Origin: Candidatus Methanophagaceae archaeon
GTDB lineage: Archaea > Halobacteriota > Syntropharchaeia > Alkanophagales > Methanospirareceae
Assembly: GCA_013374505.1 (NCBI GenBank)
Contig: QENJ01000041.1
Span: 1-24,646 of the forward strand
Direction: 5' to 3'
DNA length: 24,646 nt
The notes under the pieces were generated by a model. That model worked only from the letters and a program-made list of their open reading frames with translations. It searched no databases and was not told where the DNA came from. Below, piece by piece: positions 17,665 to 24,646 of this stretch. The stretch's first letter is position 1. Every line of letters starts with the position of its first letter. The position numbers and the translations under genes were made by a program.

Positions 17665-18140
17665 TTACATTTGCCTCTTTACTCGGGCGATGTTTTGCTC
17701 GGTAATGGCAATATCTTGTGGACTGCCGTACTGCTTTTTCAACTGCAGCGCCTCCTGATAATGTCCCTGCGTCTCAAATACGAAATCCATGCTTTCAAAG
17801 TCAATAGCCACCTTGACAGGGTTGCCAAGCCATCGGTGGGTATTTAATGCCCGCTGAAAGAAGTCCAGAGCCACCTTGAAATGCTCAGCCCCTCGCAACC
17901 GCTTGCCAATCTCTGAATGTGAAACTGCTTGACCTGCGTTATCGCCAATCCGTTCAAAGATAGCAAGGCTTTCAGTGAAACGCGTGAAAGCTTCTTTTGG
18001 TCATCCTAAACTATTCAAGGTCAAGCCAAGTTGATGAAGGAATCGTGCCGCGCCCGCTAAGATGGTTCAACATTACCAATCTGTTCTTTCAAAGCCCGTG
18101 ATTCTTGCTCAAGGCATAAGGTACAGGTGATCCACTGGTT
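17665..18140 (-). pseudogene. Decayed TPR-repeat protein (C-terminal part)
   Basis: Minus-strand sequence reads as tetratricopeptide repeats broken by several lesions. EQESRALKEQIGNVEPS stops in one frame, ARFLHQLGLTLNSLG runs to a TGA (where an Arg codon is expected), and then PKEAFTRFTESLAIFERIGD, then AEHFKVALDFFQRALNTHRW, to ITEQNIARVKRQM at 17665. TPR proteins are protein-interaction scaffolds. The gene has no start or promoter and contains at least one frameshift and one stop. Its last ~60 bp are nearly repeated at 22598-22663. Sequence from 18141 to the palindrome at 18217 shows nothing else I can support. Confidence 0.8.
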
Positions 18141-18216
18141 TCGGGTGGTGAACGCTATAAAAGGGCGTAAACTTTCCTCTTTTCAGCAGAATAATCCGAA
18201 TAACTTACATGTGTTT

Positions 18217-18239
18217 AAATTATACCAATAGTATAATTT
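18217..18239. promoter_or_regulatory. Perfect 9-bp inverted repeat overlapping the TATA region
   Basis: AAATTATAC at 18217-18225 is repeated inverted as GTATAATTT at 18231-18239 with a 5-nt spacer, 12 bp before the ATG of the 73-aa ORF. TTATAC itself resembles a TATA box, so a dimeric regulator bound here would block TBP and repress the R-M-like cassette. That reading is inference; no cognate regulator is recognised. Confidence 0.5.
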
Positions 18240-18251
18240 TTGGTGTAAGAT

Positions 18252-18473
18252 ATGAGAGTGGCGAATAAGCGATGGGGAGAAGTAACGATAAAGAAGCAGG
18301 GAGAAGAGAAGAATAAGTTTGATAAGACAAAATCCTTCAGCATAATCAAATATAAAAATGAATATGCGCTCGAACAACTAAAAGAAATATTTGAGATTGT
18401 TACTAATCTCTCGGATAACTATACATTTGAAGAATTAAGAAGAATATTAAAAGATCTAAGGGGGCAGGAGTGA
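18252..18473 (+). CDS. Small basic protein, 73 aa, unknown; first gene of the R-M-like cassette
   Basis: ATG 18252 to TGA 18471-18473. The N-terminal half is lysine-rich (MRVANKRWGEVTIKKQ), the C-terminal half is predicted helical (ALEQLKEIFEIV, YTFEELRRILKDL). No recognisable helix-turn-helix, so it is not an obvious controller protein. It lies directly behind the palindrome and 63 bp before the methylase on the same strand, so it is probably cotranscribed. It could be a small accessory or antitoxin-like protein. No family is assigned. Confidence 0.5.
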   Translation: MRVANKRWGEVTIKKQGEEKNKFDKTKSFSIIKYKNEYALEQLKEIFEIVTNLSDNYTFEELRRILKDLRGQE

Positions 18474-18518
18474 AAGAGTACTAAAGGCGTACCGAACTGT
18501 GTGCGGTGAAAGGATGCT

Positions 18519-18526
18519 AGGAGGAG
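18519..18526 (+). promoter_or_regulatory. Strong Shine-Dalgarno of the methylase gene, with a mini-ORF
   Basis: AGGAGGAG at 18519-18526 is the best ribosome site in the window. The core GGAGG is 12 nt from the methylase ATG at 18537 but 8 nt from another ATG at 18533. That ATG opens a three-codon frame (M-N-E-stop) overlapping the methylase start. Confidence 0.55.
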
Positions 18527-18536
18527 AAACGAATGA

Positions 18537-21500
18537 ATGAGTGAAGTGCTGACGCTAGAAGAATCTATTAACATTACATTGAAGTCGGCGGGTTTCCTCA
18601 CAGATAGTGGGGACCCCGTGGAGGGACTAATTGATGCTGAGCGGGCAAAGGAAAACTATGTTATATCCCTTCGTCATAGACTTATTCTGAACGAAAATCG
18701 AGAAGAGACTAAAATAGATTTGATTTATGAATCGCCTGCAACTCTTAAAGGGAGACCGGGACATTCCTGCATATATTTTAAAATAGTTGATGACACACAA
18801 GATATAAAACAGATTAGGAAAGATATTTGGAACACAGGGATGGCGCCACTTCTTTGGTTAATCGGTCCAACAAATGTGCGCATATACGATGCATTCGCCA
18901 GACCTGAAGAAACGGATACTGAAGACGATCATATTTTAGCCGTGCTGGATATAACCTCTAAGGGACTGAAAGGTGTTGAAGAATTTAGGCGAGAGTTATT
19001 TGACACAGGTAAGTTTTGGGAAAGTGACATAGGGAAGAAGATCGATCCTAATCAGAGAGTTGAAAAAGCGTTGTTGGACGATCTATGGGATACTGAAAAA
19101 ATTTTAACTCGTGATAAGGGGGGTCTCCCAGTTCATATAGTTCATGCGATTCTTGGAAGGGCTATTTTTATGGCGTATTTGTGGGATCGCAAAATAATCA
19201 CATCGGAATTCTTAAAGCCGAAATTCGGGCATAGCGATATGAAGGGTTTGCTAACGGATAAAAAACAGTTATACAATTTTTTCCGATGGTTGCGCAGTAC
19301 GTTCAATGGCGATTTATTTCCGATAGACGAGGATGAGGAAAGTTGGGTTGAAAACATCCATTTGAAAATTATCCGCGCATTCTTTGACGGTACTACGATG
19401 AAAGACATTGAAAAAATTTATGATGATCCTAGTATACCTTGCCAGAAAAGATTGTGGCCATATAGTTTCGAAATAATTCCAATCGAATTGATAAGCAGTA
19501 TTTATGAGATGTTTGCGCACTCAAAGGATCCAACCGCCGCAAGGGCAAAGAGTATTCATTATACAAAGCTTCATCTTGTAGAATTAGTTCAATCAATAGC
19601 AATGTTAGATTTGCCGGATGATGCCCGTATCCTCGATCCCGCTTGCGGTTCAGGTGTGTTTCTCGTAGATGCTTTTCGCAGACTTGTCGCGAAAAAGAAA
19701 GTTACCTTGGAAAGGGAACTCACCCATGATGATATTCTTGATATATTATTAAACCAGATATATGGCGTTGATGTTGAACCCGGTGCAATTGAAGTCACTG
19801 CATTCAGCCTCTATTTGGCGTTATTGGAACTCGATGAGAATCCCGACAATCCCGAAGTTATTAAATTCCCAAAACTAATCTATCACTCACAATGGAGAGA
19901 GGACTATTATCCAACACTCTATAAGCAAGATATATGTAATTGGGAACATAGATTCAATCAAAATGAGCCATTCAACAAACTTAAATTTGACCTCATCATA
20001 GGGAACCTTCCATGGACAGAATTAAAGAAAGGATCGGCTCCACGCGATCCAGATAATCCCAAATCCGGTAGACAGTGGACATACGAATATATTGAGAAGG
20101 AGAATATACCTAGTAAGAATCCTGACCAAGCTATTATGATTCGTGTGAGAGATTTTGCCAGACATGATACTAGAATTGCGTTTATTGTTGCCAGCAGGAT
20201 TTTTTATCAATTGGGAAAAAAGAACGAAAAGGATGAATTATGGTTTAATTCGTTCTTAAAGGACAACAATGTCTATGTGGTCATTAACCTTACCGACATG
20301 GCCAATGAGAAGATACTTTTCGGGGGTAAAGATACTGGAGGGCATAGTAGACCCCCTGTTATGCCGGGTAGCGTAATTTTTTATAATCCATATCCTTCCG
20401 AGGAAAGTTCTACTGTCACATACATTTGCCCGAAATGGTATCCTACTATAAATAAAAGAGAAGCAATAATCATTCATTCGCCCGACATTCAAACAATATC
20501 CATTTCAATATTACGTAAGTATCCCTATTTATGGAAAATTGCGTTCCGGGGGTCACAAAGAGATTTTGAATTAATGAAAAAGTTAATCGAGAACCCCTCA
20601 TTAAAAGATGTTTTGCATAAGATTGGAATTGATAACAAAAAATACGGTCGTGGCTACCAGATAGTAACAAAGTCGACTGAGTTACCTAAACCTGCGAGAG
20701 AGTATAAAGGATATCCTATGTTAGAAAAAGATTGTGATTTTAAGTATTTTATAGACCCTGAGAATAATCTGCCGAAGTTTCAGTATGATGCTCTACATCG
20801 TACTAGAAAGATGGCTATTTTTAGAGCCCCTTTATTGGTTGTTCGCAGAAGCTTAAAGAATGATGAAACAAGGGTCGTTTTCATACCAAAAGACACGGTT
20901 TATTCAGAGACGTTTGTTGGTTTCTCATTTCATGATGCTGACGTGCGAGTTGCACACAGACTTAATATTATTCTTAATAGCAAAATAACTTTATATTTTG
21001 CATTTTTGTTGAGTCGAGAATTTGGCTGGTTTAAGAGACTGATAGAAGAAAGAGATTGGCTTAATATGCCTTTGCCAAAATCAATTTTTGATTTTGAAAA
21101 CAATAAATGGGGGGAAGTAATTGTAATCGAAAATAAGTTGTGTAAATCTTGGAAATCCGCCTCTTCATCAGAAATCAAAGGTCTAGAAGAATCATTATTC
21201 AAATGTGTCTGTGACCTGTATGAATTAAACGAGGAAGAACGCATTATTGTGGACGATACAATTAATTACACAATAGATCACTTTTTAAACCGGAAGAAGC
21301 ATATCCAACTAAGAAGTATCAGACGTCCCACATCAGATCAATTACAAAAGTACGCAAATAGGTTATCAAAACAATTAAATGGCATGTTGGCATTAGAAGA
21401 CAAAAAAGTAATTTATCAATTATACGAACTAGAACATAAATCTCCTTTAACATTAGTTGAGTTCAGACAAACATCTCAAAGAGCAAAGCAGTCCAATGAA

Positions 21501-21728
21501 CCAAAGAAAATTAAGGGGATAGAAGAGGCACTAAAAGAATTATCAGAAAATGTAAAAAAAGAGATTTCGGGGGGAGTATATGCATGGGGCCATCTTAGGG
21601 TATATGAAGGGGAACGTTTGTACATCATCAAACCATCAGAAAAAAGATTTTGGTCTGAATCGTCAGCTTTGAATGATGCAGACGAAATCATCAGGGAGCA
21701 TATGGAGAGCCAAGATGGCGTATTATAA
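18537..21728 (+). CDS. Large N6-adenine DNA methyltransferase (Eco57I/type II-like)
   Basis: 1063 aa. SAM-binding motif I is DPACGSGVF (367-375), preceded by a helical N-terminal region of about 350 residues. Motif IV is DLIIGNLPW (485-493), a variant of the N-P-P-Y/W catalytic loop of N6-adenine methylases. A long C-terminal half probably includes target recognition: a TRD-like KKYGRGYQIVTKSTELPKPA region and the LSREFGWFKRL stretch. Layout fits the Eco57I-like methylase class, where methylation may be fused to or paired with cleavage. I see no nuclease motif in its N-terminus with confidence. It overlaps the next gene by 14 bp. A strong Shine-Dalgarno precedes it. Methylates adenine at an unknown sequence; restriction or BREX-like roles are both possible. 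Confidence 0.85.
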   Translation: MSEVLTLEESINITLKSAGFLTDSGDPVEGLIDAERAKENYVISLRHRLILNENREETKIDLIYESPATLKGRPGHSCIYFKIVDDTQDIKQIRKDIWNTGMAPLLWLIGPTNVRIYDAFARPEETDTEDDHILAVLDITSKGLKGVEEFRRELFDTGKFWESDIGKKIDPNQRVEKALLDDLWDTEKILTRDKGGLPVHIVHAILGRAIFMAYLWDRKIITSEFLKPKFGHSDMKGLLTDKKQLYNFFRWLRSTFNGDLFPIDEDEESWVENIHLKIIRAFFDGTTMKDIEKIYDDPSIPCQKRLWPYSFEIIPIELISSIYEMFAHSKDPTAARAKSIHYTKLHLVELVQSIAMLDLPDDARILDPACGSGVFLVDAFRRLVAKKKVTLERELTHDDILDILLNQIYGVDVEPGAIEVTAFSLYLALLELDENPDNPEVIKFPKLIYHSQWREDYYPTLYKQDICNWEHRFNQNEPFNKLKFDLIIGNLPWTELKKGSAPRDPDNPKSGRQWTYEYIEKENIPSKNPDQAIMIRVRDFARHDTRIAFIVASRIFYQLGKKNEKDELWFNSFLKDNNVYVVINLTDMANEKILFGGKDTGGHSRPPVMPGSVIFYNPYPSEESSTVTYICPKWYPTINKREAIIIHSPDIQTISISILRKYPYLWKIAFRGSQRDFELMKKLIENPSLKDVLHKIGIDNKKYGRGYQIVTKSTELPKPAREYKGYPMLEKDCDFKYFIDPENNLPKFQYDALHRTRKMAIFRAPLLVVRRSLKNDETRVVFIPKDTVYSETFVGFSFHDADVRVAHRLNIILNSKITLYFAFLLSREFGWFKRLIEERDWLNMPLPKSIFDFENNKWGEVIVIENKLCKSWKSASSSEIKGLEESLFKCVCDLYELNEEERIIVDDTINYTIDHFLNRKKHIQLRSIRRPTSDQLQKYANRLSKQLNGMLALEDKKVIYQLYELEHKSPLTLVEFRQTSQRAKQSNEPKKIKGIEEALKELSENVKKEISGGVYAWGHLRVYEGERLYIIKPSEKRFWSESSALNDADEIIREHMESQDGVL

Positions 21729-22365
21729 TCAGACGCATAAGGGAGAGCCATCATTCTCAATTCCTAGTGCTTACTTAAAGGCAGCTCTTCATCTATTAAT
21801 CCTCGGTACTAAAAGGTTACGAGAGAAATATGATTTTGATGTTAAAGAATACGAAAATAATATAACTAGAAAGTTAGTCGCTGAGATGCATGCTGAACAA
21901 GAGGATAGTGAACAATATATCATACGTGTTGATATTTTTCCTGGAACCCTTAGCGATCCCACTTCTTCTAGCCAATTATCTGAAATCGACATCCGATTTA
22001 CATGGGATAATTACCACCCTAACAGCTACCTAGCAGCGGAAGCGAAGCGCCTTTTTGGAAAAGGGGCTAGTTTAGCAGGTCCATACGTAGAGAAAGGTGT
22101 AATGAACTCCATAGGTGGAAAATATAGTAGGGGGCATAATCGAGGAATTATGTTAGGATACATATTATCAAAACCAATTGACAATGCACTATCATCTGTT
22201 AAAAAAGCATTGGAAGATAGGAGAACAAAAACAAATGAAATAATTCCCATCGATAAAGTGCAAGGGTGTTTCGGCTATTCATTGATGCATAAGAGTACTC
22301 ATACCCAAAAAGTTACCGGCGAAAAAATAATTTTATACCATATGTTTGTTGACTTGGCGAGTTAA
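21715..22365 (+). CDS. Candidate PD-(D/E)xK nuclease paired with the methylase
   Basis: 216 aa from ATG 21715 (the open frame starts 14 codons earlier). ATG 21715 is preceded by GGAG at about 8 nt and overlaps the methylase end. The segment SEIDIRFTW...YLAAEAKRLFGKG places D92, then E109-A-K111, matching the D...E-x-K active site of the PD-(D/E)xK nuclease fold. A glycine-rich stretch NSIGGKYSRGHNRGIM follows. The overlapping arrangement strongly implies cotranslation with the methylase and suggests it is the restriction component. I do not recognise a named family. It might instead be an accessory nuclease or unrelated; the motif match is by eye. Confidence 0.6.
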   Translation: MAYYNQTHKGEPSFSIPSAYLKAALHLLILGTKRLREKYDFDVKEYENNITRKLVAEMHAEQEDSEQYIIRVDIFPGTLSDPTSSSQLSEIDIRFTWDNYHPNSYLAAEAKRLFGKGASLAGPYVEKGVMNSIGGKYSRGHNRGIMLGYILSKPIDNALSSVKKALEDRRTKTNEIIPIDKVQGCFGYSLMHKSTHTQKVTGEKIILYHMFVDLAS

Positions 22366-22437
22366 TCCTCAAATTGCATTCCAGTTGTAAAATCCCCTAC
22401 CGCTCCAAGCGCTTCAAGAATGTCCTGAACTTCTCAG
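22362..22437 (-). pseudogene. Fragment of a decayed minus-strand gene
   Basis: Minus-strand codons EVQDILEALGAVGDFTTG then MQFED end in a TAA overlapping the nuclease stop. The frame upstream is closed by a TGA just before EVQ, at a point where a Trp or Arg would fit. Another small frame MPEVSFKFYGELL begins near 22480. I cannot name the family. The 522-bp gap 22366-22887 contains this, the TPR tail below and otherwise only A/T-rich sequence. Confidence 0.3.
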
Positions 22438-22597
22438 TAATTCACCATAAAATTTAAAAGATACCTCTGGCATTATTCCCTTAACTGCTAAGTTAATATT
22501 GGTATATTCGCTATTCCTCTCTAATGATGAGCCAAATAGGTACTATGCTTTTTTTCCAGTCGTATCAAAAACAAAATTCCAGATCCCTGACACCAAT

Positions 22598-22663
22598 TTA
22601 CATCTGCCCCATTACTCGGGCGATGTTTTGCTCTGTGCGCGCAATATTTTGTTGTGTATAAAG
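22598..22663 (-). pseudogene. Second copy of a TPR-gene 3' tail
   Basis: Encodes QNIARTEQNIARVMGQM-stop, closely matching the end of the TPR remnant at 17665 (ITEQNIARVKRQM). DNA around the stop is also shared: CAATTTACAT, then ACTCGGGCGATGTTTTGCTC. Only the last ~20 codons survive. It shows a relic of a multi-copy TPR family flanking the R-M-like cassette on both sides. Confidence 0.65.
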
Positions 22664-22843
22664 TAAAACTTCCTTCTATTTTCTCCTCCTTCGTATTTTC
22701 AGCTATAAAGCCCTATCTAAACTTATCTTTGTTGTGTTTTTGAATTGTAATGCCGCCGCTTCACTTATACCTGCCATTGCCATGATTAAAGTTAAAATAC
22801 CCACAAAATGTGGATTGCCGTATACCAGCTAAAAAAGGTGGTA

Positions 22844-22855
22844 ATCTTATATAAC
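22844..22855 (+). promoter_or_regulatory. TATA-like box before the 176-aa membrane protein
   Basis: TCTTATATAACG lies about 35 nt before ATG 22888. A perfect hairpin CCACA-AAA-TGTGG sits about 45 bp further upstream (22801-22813). Confidence 0.4.
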
Positions 22856-22887
22856 GAGTGTTTCTATAACTTGAGTGGAAGAAGCCG

Positions 22888-23418
22888 ATGGGGAATGACA
22901 AAAAAGATAGGGAAAAAGAAGAGAAGGAAAAGAAAGAATACCAAGAGGGCTTGAAAAAAACGCTAATACCCATACTATTTGGCCTTCTCGCAGGCATTAT
23001 CTGCTTCTCAATATTTGTGGCTACTCCATACACACTATCGGTAGGTGATCAGGCAAAAGAGAACCTGGATAACGGTATCGTTCCGGATACGTTGTTAGAC
23101 CTGTTAGAGACAAAAGGGCACTCAGTCCCCGAAAATGGGACAGTCGAGAAGCAAGACACGGATAAATGGCTGATAAATGACGAAACAGGCAGTAATATCT
23201 GCATTGTTAAGGCAGATGGCAATACACTGAACATATACACAAGTATAAAGTCGGAGGATTGGTTGCTCATTGCGATCCTGATAATTTTGTTACAGAAATT
23301 CGCATATCCACTCTTTAAGACGAAGATAGAAGGAGCAAAGGATTGGCTTTATATCGGGTTTATGACGCTTTTCTGCTGGTTCATGACTTTCACGTTGTTT
23401 TTGTCGCTCCTATTTTGA
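22888..23418 (+). CDS. Three-helix membrane protein, unknown
   Basis: 176 aa. The N-terminus is highly charged (MGNDKKDREKEEKEKKEYQE), followed by helix 1 at about 25-46, a ~75-residue extracytoplasmic domain (containing LLDLLETKGHSVPENGTVEK), helix 2 at about 125-142 and helix 3 at about 153-175 ending LFLSLLF. By the positive-inside rule the N-terminus is cytoplasmic. No enzymatic motif. It stands alone between the TPR tail and repeat B; gene order gives no clue. Base composition resembles the core genes more than the A/T-rich accessory ones. Confidence 0.65.
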   Translation: MGNDKKDREKEEKEKKEYQEGLKKTLIPILFGLLAGIICFSIFVATPYTLSVGDQAKENLDNGIVPDTLLDLLETKGHSVPENGTVEKQDTDKWLINDETGSNICIVKADGNTLNIYTSIKSEDWLLIAILIILLQKFAYPLFKTKIEGAKDWLYIGFMTLFCWFMTFTLFLSLLF

Positions 23419-23507
23419 CGTTATTTTGCGAATAGATGGGGTCATATTAATTTTTTCGAGAACGAAAGTAGCATAAAAGCTTTTAGAGCGTATTGACGTG
23501 TTTAGTG

Positions 23508-23552
23508 GTTACCTTATAGAGCGATGGGCGAAGTGGATGCGAAGAAGGTAAC
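23508..23552. repeat. 8-bp inverted repeat, possible RNA stem
   Basis: GTTACCTT (23508-23515) and AAGGTAAC (23545-23552) are perfectly complementary with a 29-nt loop. No promoter or known RNA family recognised. The 727-bp gap 23419-24145 holds this, the decayed ORF at 23622 and repeat unit B. Confidence 0.3.
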
Positions 23553-23621
23553 ATTGTAGGTACTCAGGCATGACCGGCATACGTTTTCGCTGCTAATGGA
23601 CCACTTAGTCGTCGTGTCGAA

Positions 23622-23852
23622 ATGTCGCGGGACTGTATTGGTGGGGAAGGGGGAAAAGTTGCAGAAACGGCAGAGGAGAATAATAGAGACTTTTCTTTGG
23701 AAAAGAATGCTTTAGCAAAGAAACAGGGATTTCCGCAGCTTAAGGGTTTTATCAAAACATCCTCGCAACTGGATGGGGTGGGGTGGAGAGGTATATATCG
23801 GTGCAGAGGGGTTACGAGAAGACTGATACTACACTGGTGTTGTGATGGATGA
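23622..23852 (+). pseudogene. Decayed ORF running into repeat unit B
   Basis: Open 76-codon frame with NNRDFSLEKNALAKKQGFPQ then LKGFIKTSSQ, followed by WRGIYRCRGVTRR, the same peptide as in unit A (IYRGRRVTRR). After that the frame breaks, while the neighbouring frame continues VVMDEEKGKAHKTWYNTF, paralleling unit A's VVVDAEKENLEPQDLVH. So both units hold the tail of one gene family, here with an indel. Family not recognised; probably not translated to a useful product. Confidence 0.35.
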
Positions 23853-24042
23853 GGAGAAGGGAAAAGCGCACAAAACCTGGTACAATACGTTTTATAACAC
23901 ACTTTTTGGTGGACAATATCCAAAATTTTAAAAATCGAAAAGTTTTTATATCTATGTTATACCTGTGGTAATAGTGTAGTTTAGGTTGTCGGTGGTCGTG
24001 CTTAAAGGCAGGCCTTGTACTTAAGTATGGGGTATAGTGACT
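23779..24042 (+). repeat. Dispersed unit copy B: gene tail, promoter and hairpin
   Basis: Plus-strand counterpart of 13027-13272. Shared elements in order: GTATATATCGG, GGTTAC, the coding tail, CTGGTACA...ACACTTTTTGG, the promoter CGAAAAGTTTTTATA (23936-23950), then GTCGTGCTTAAAGG and CTTAAGTATGGGGTATAGTGACT. GTGCTTAA can pair with TTAAGTAT across an inner AAGGC/GGCCTT helix. The copies diverge beyond GTGACT, which marks the right boundary. Nothing on the plus strand downstream is codable before the window ends, so the promoter may drive a short non-coding RNA. Confidence 0.6.
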
Positions 24043-24145
24043 GAAGGCGATAGATGTTCTCATGCTCGGAGAGGCTTGAGGAATCCATTGCAATTTCTTC
24101 AAATCTAAAAACAAGGCGCTAAAAAGATAGAGTTAATTAAATAAA

Positions 24146-24646
24146 TTAACATGAAGTTAATTCACATAATTTTGAAACGAATTTTTTTATTTCAGAATAA
24201 TGTTTTTTAACTTCATTTAATGATTTTAAATACTGTACAGCTCCTAAAAAAGGGTCCGAATGTGCAATTTTATGTCGATCATTTACTATTTGACCTAATG
24301 CTGTAAACTGATTGTTATCAAAATTGTCGTCTTGTAAATCAATCCCCAAGATATTATTGAAATAATAATAAATTTTTTCTTTTGAAGGAGTTTGAAACTC
24401 TTTTAATTGTTTTTCAATCTCTTTAATCTCACTTTCACTTTTATATGATAATCTGCATTTAGTAAAAATAATATTTTTTACTGATCCTTCAATAGTTCTA
24501 GTAATAAAAACCACCATATATTGAGAAAATAAAGACAATATTTGCATATCATATGCAGTTTTTGGCACAAATTTTTCCATAGATTCAAATTTTTCATCAA
24601 TTTCTAGAAAAGCTCTAGCTATTTCCAAATGACCACGAAAATTAGA
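24146..24646 (-). CDS. HEPN-domain protein (RiboL-PSP-HEPN-like), partial at 5' end
   Basis: Minus-strand frame enters from the right edge without a start (SNFRGHLEIARAFLEIDE...) and ends at 24146. It is all-helical and lysine-rich. The key motif is GQIVNDRHKIAHSD, where R-H-K-I-A-H is the R-x4-H ribonuclease signature of HEPN domains. HEPN proteins are commonly toxin or defence RNases. The gene is markedly A/T-rich compared with the rest of the window, which suggests transfer. Its upstream neighbour lies outside the window, so a partner (nucleotidyltransferase antitoxin, restriction subunit) cannot be judged. Repeat B points toward it from the opposite strand. Confidence 0.65.
   Translation of the reverse strand, partial: SNFRGHLEIARAFLEIDEKFESMEKFVPKTAYDMQILSLFSQYMVVFITRTIEGSVKNIIFTKCRLSYKSESEIKEIEKQLKEFQTPSKEKIYYYFNNILGIDLQDDNFDNNQFTALGQIVNDRHKIAHSDPFLGAVQYLKSLNEVKKHYSEIKKFVSKLCELTSC

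Noticed and set aside
18474..18530. GTGTGCGGTGAAAGG resembling group II intron domain V
   Set aside because: The 3' half does not pair as domain V requires, and no intron protein or domain VI is nearby.
23564..23923. 119-aa minus-strand frame
   Set aside because: Low-complexity serine/proline composition over a region that is a decayed plus-strand gene tail and a dispersed repeat.

Overview
The window is archaeal. It encodes TOPRIM-type DnaG, Nop10 with a PAC2-family partner, Orc1/Cdc6, an Lhr-type helicase, the archaeosine radical-SAM protein RaSEA and a CODH/acetyl-CoA decarbonylase-synthase alpha subunit (CdhA). Promoters look archaeal (TATA-like boxes about 25-35 nt before starts) and most genes lack an obvious Shine-Dalgarno. 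CdhA, archaeosine synthesis and TPR/NosD-type surface proteins together suggest an anaerobic methanogen or methanotroph relative in the Euryarchaeota, perhaps ANME-1/Syntrophoarchaeum-like. The lineage is inference, since no marker RNA is present.

Bases 1-2851 are housekeeping: the 5' part of a GMP synthase ATP-pyrophosphatase (-), dnaG (+) ending in a hairpin plus T-run terminator, and an overlapping nop10-PAC2 pair (-). nop10 is only 56 codons. Bases 3060-5462 (-) hold a ruined secreted beta-helix (NosD/PbH1-like) surface-protein gene. It has two in-frame stops and one frameshift, and is split by a 165-bp palindromic MITE-like element with an exact 10-bp target duplication. Removing the element and one duplication copy restores the frame exactly. 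A probable transposase scrap follows.

Bases 5889-11174 are a second conserved block: lhr (+) convergent with orc1/cdc6 (-), then an MscS channel (-). Bases 11323-12920 are a graveyard on the minus strand: a zinc-ribbon gene with a G-run frameshift, a DUF3887-like gene with a frameshift, and an AlbA_2 (Schlafen-type) plus deoxyribosyltransferase/TIR-like gene cut by a single amber codon. Bases 13414-17632 hold a four-helix membrane protein, a raSEA gene frameshifted in an A10 run, and a stand-alone cdhA.

Bases 17665-24646 are accessory DNA: a decayed TPR gene; a three-gene restriction-modification-like cassette (73-aa ORF, 1063-aa N6-adenine methylase, 216-aa candidate PD-(D/E)xK nuclease) behind a perfect 9-bp palindrome; a second copy of the TPR gene tail; a three-helix membrane protein; and a partial HEPN-domain gene at the right edge. 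A roughly 250-bp degenerate unit occurs twice, at 13027-13272 (-) and 23779-24042 (+). Each copy carries the dying 3' end of the same unknown gene, then an archaeal promoter, then a conserved hairpin. This may be a dispersed promoter/small-RNA module.

The most striking features are the MITE insertion with a reversible footprint, the repeated promoter-hairpin unit, the putative nuclease-methylase cassette with its TATA-overlapping palindrome, and the many genes broken by a single lesion. At least two of those lesions lie in homopolymers and could be sequencing errors.
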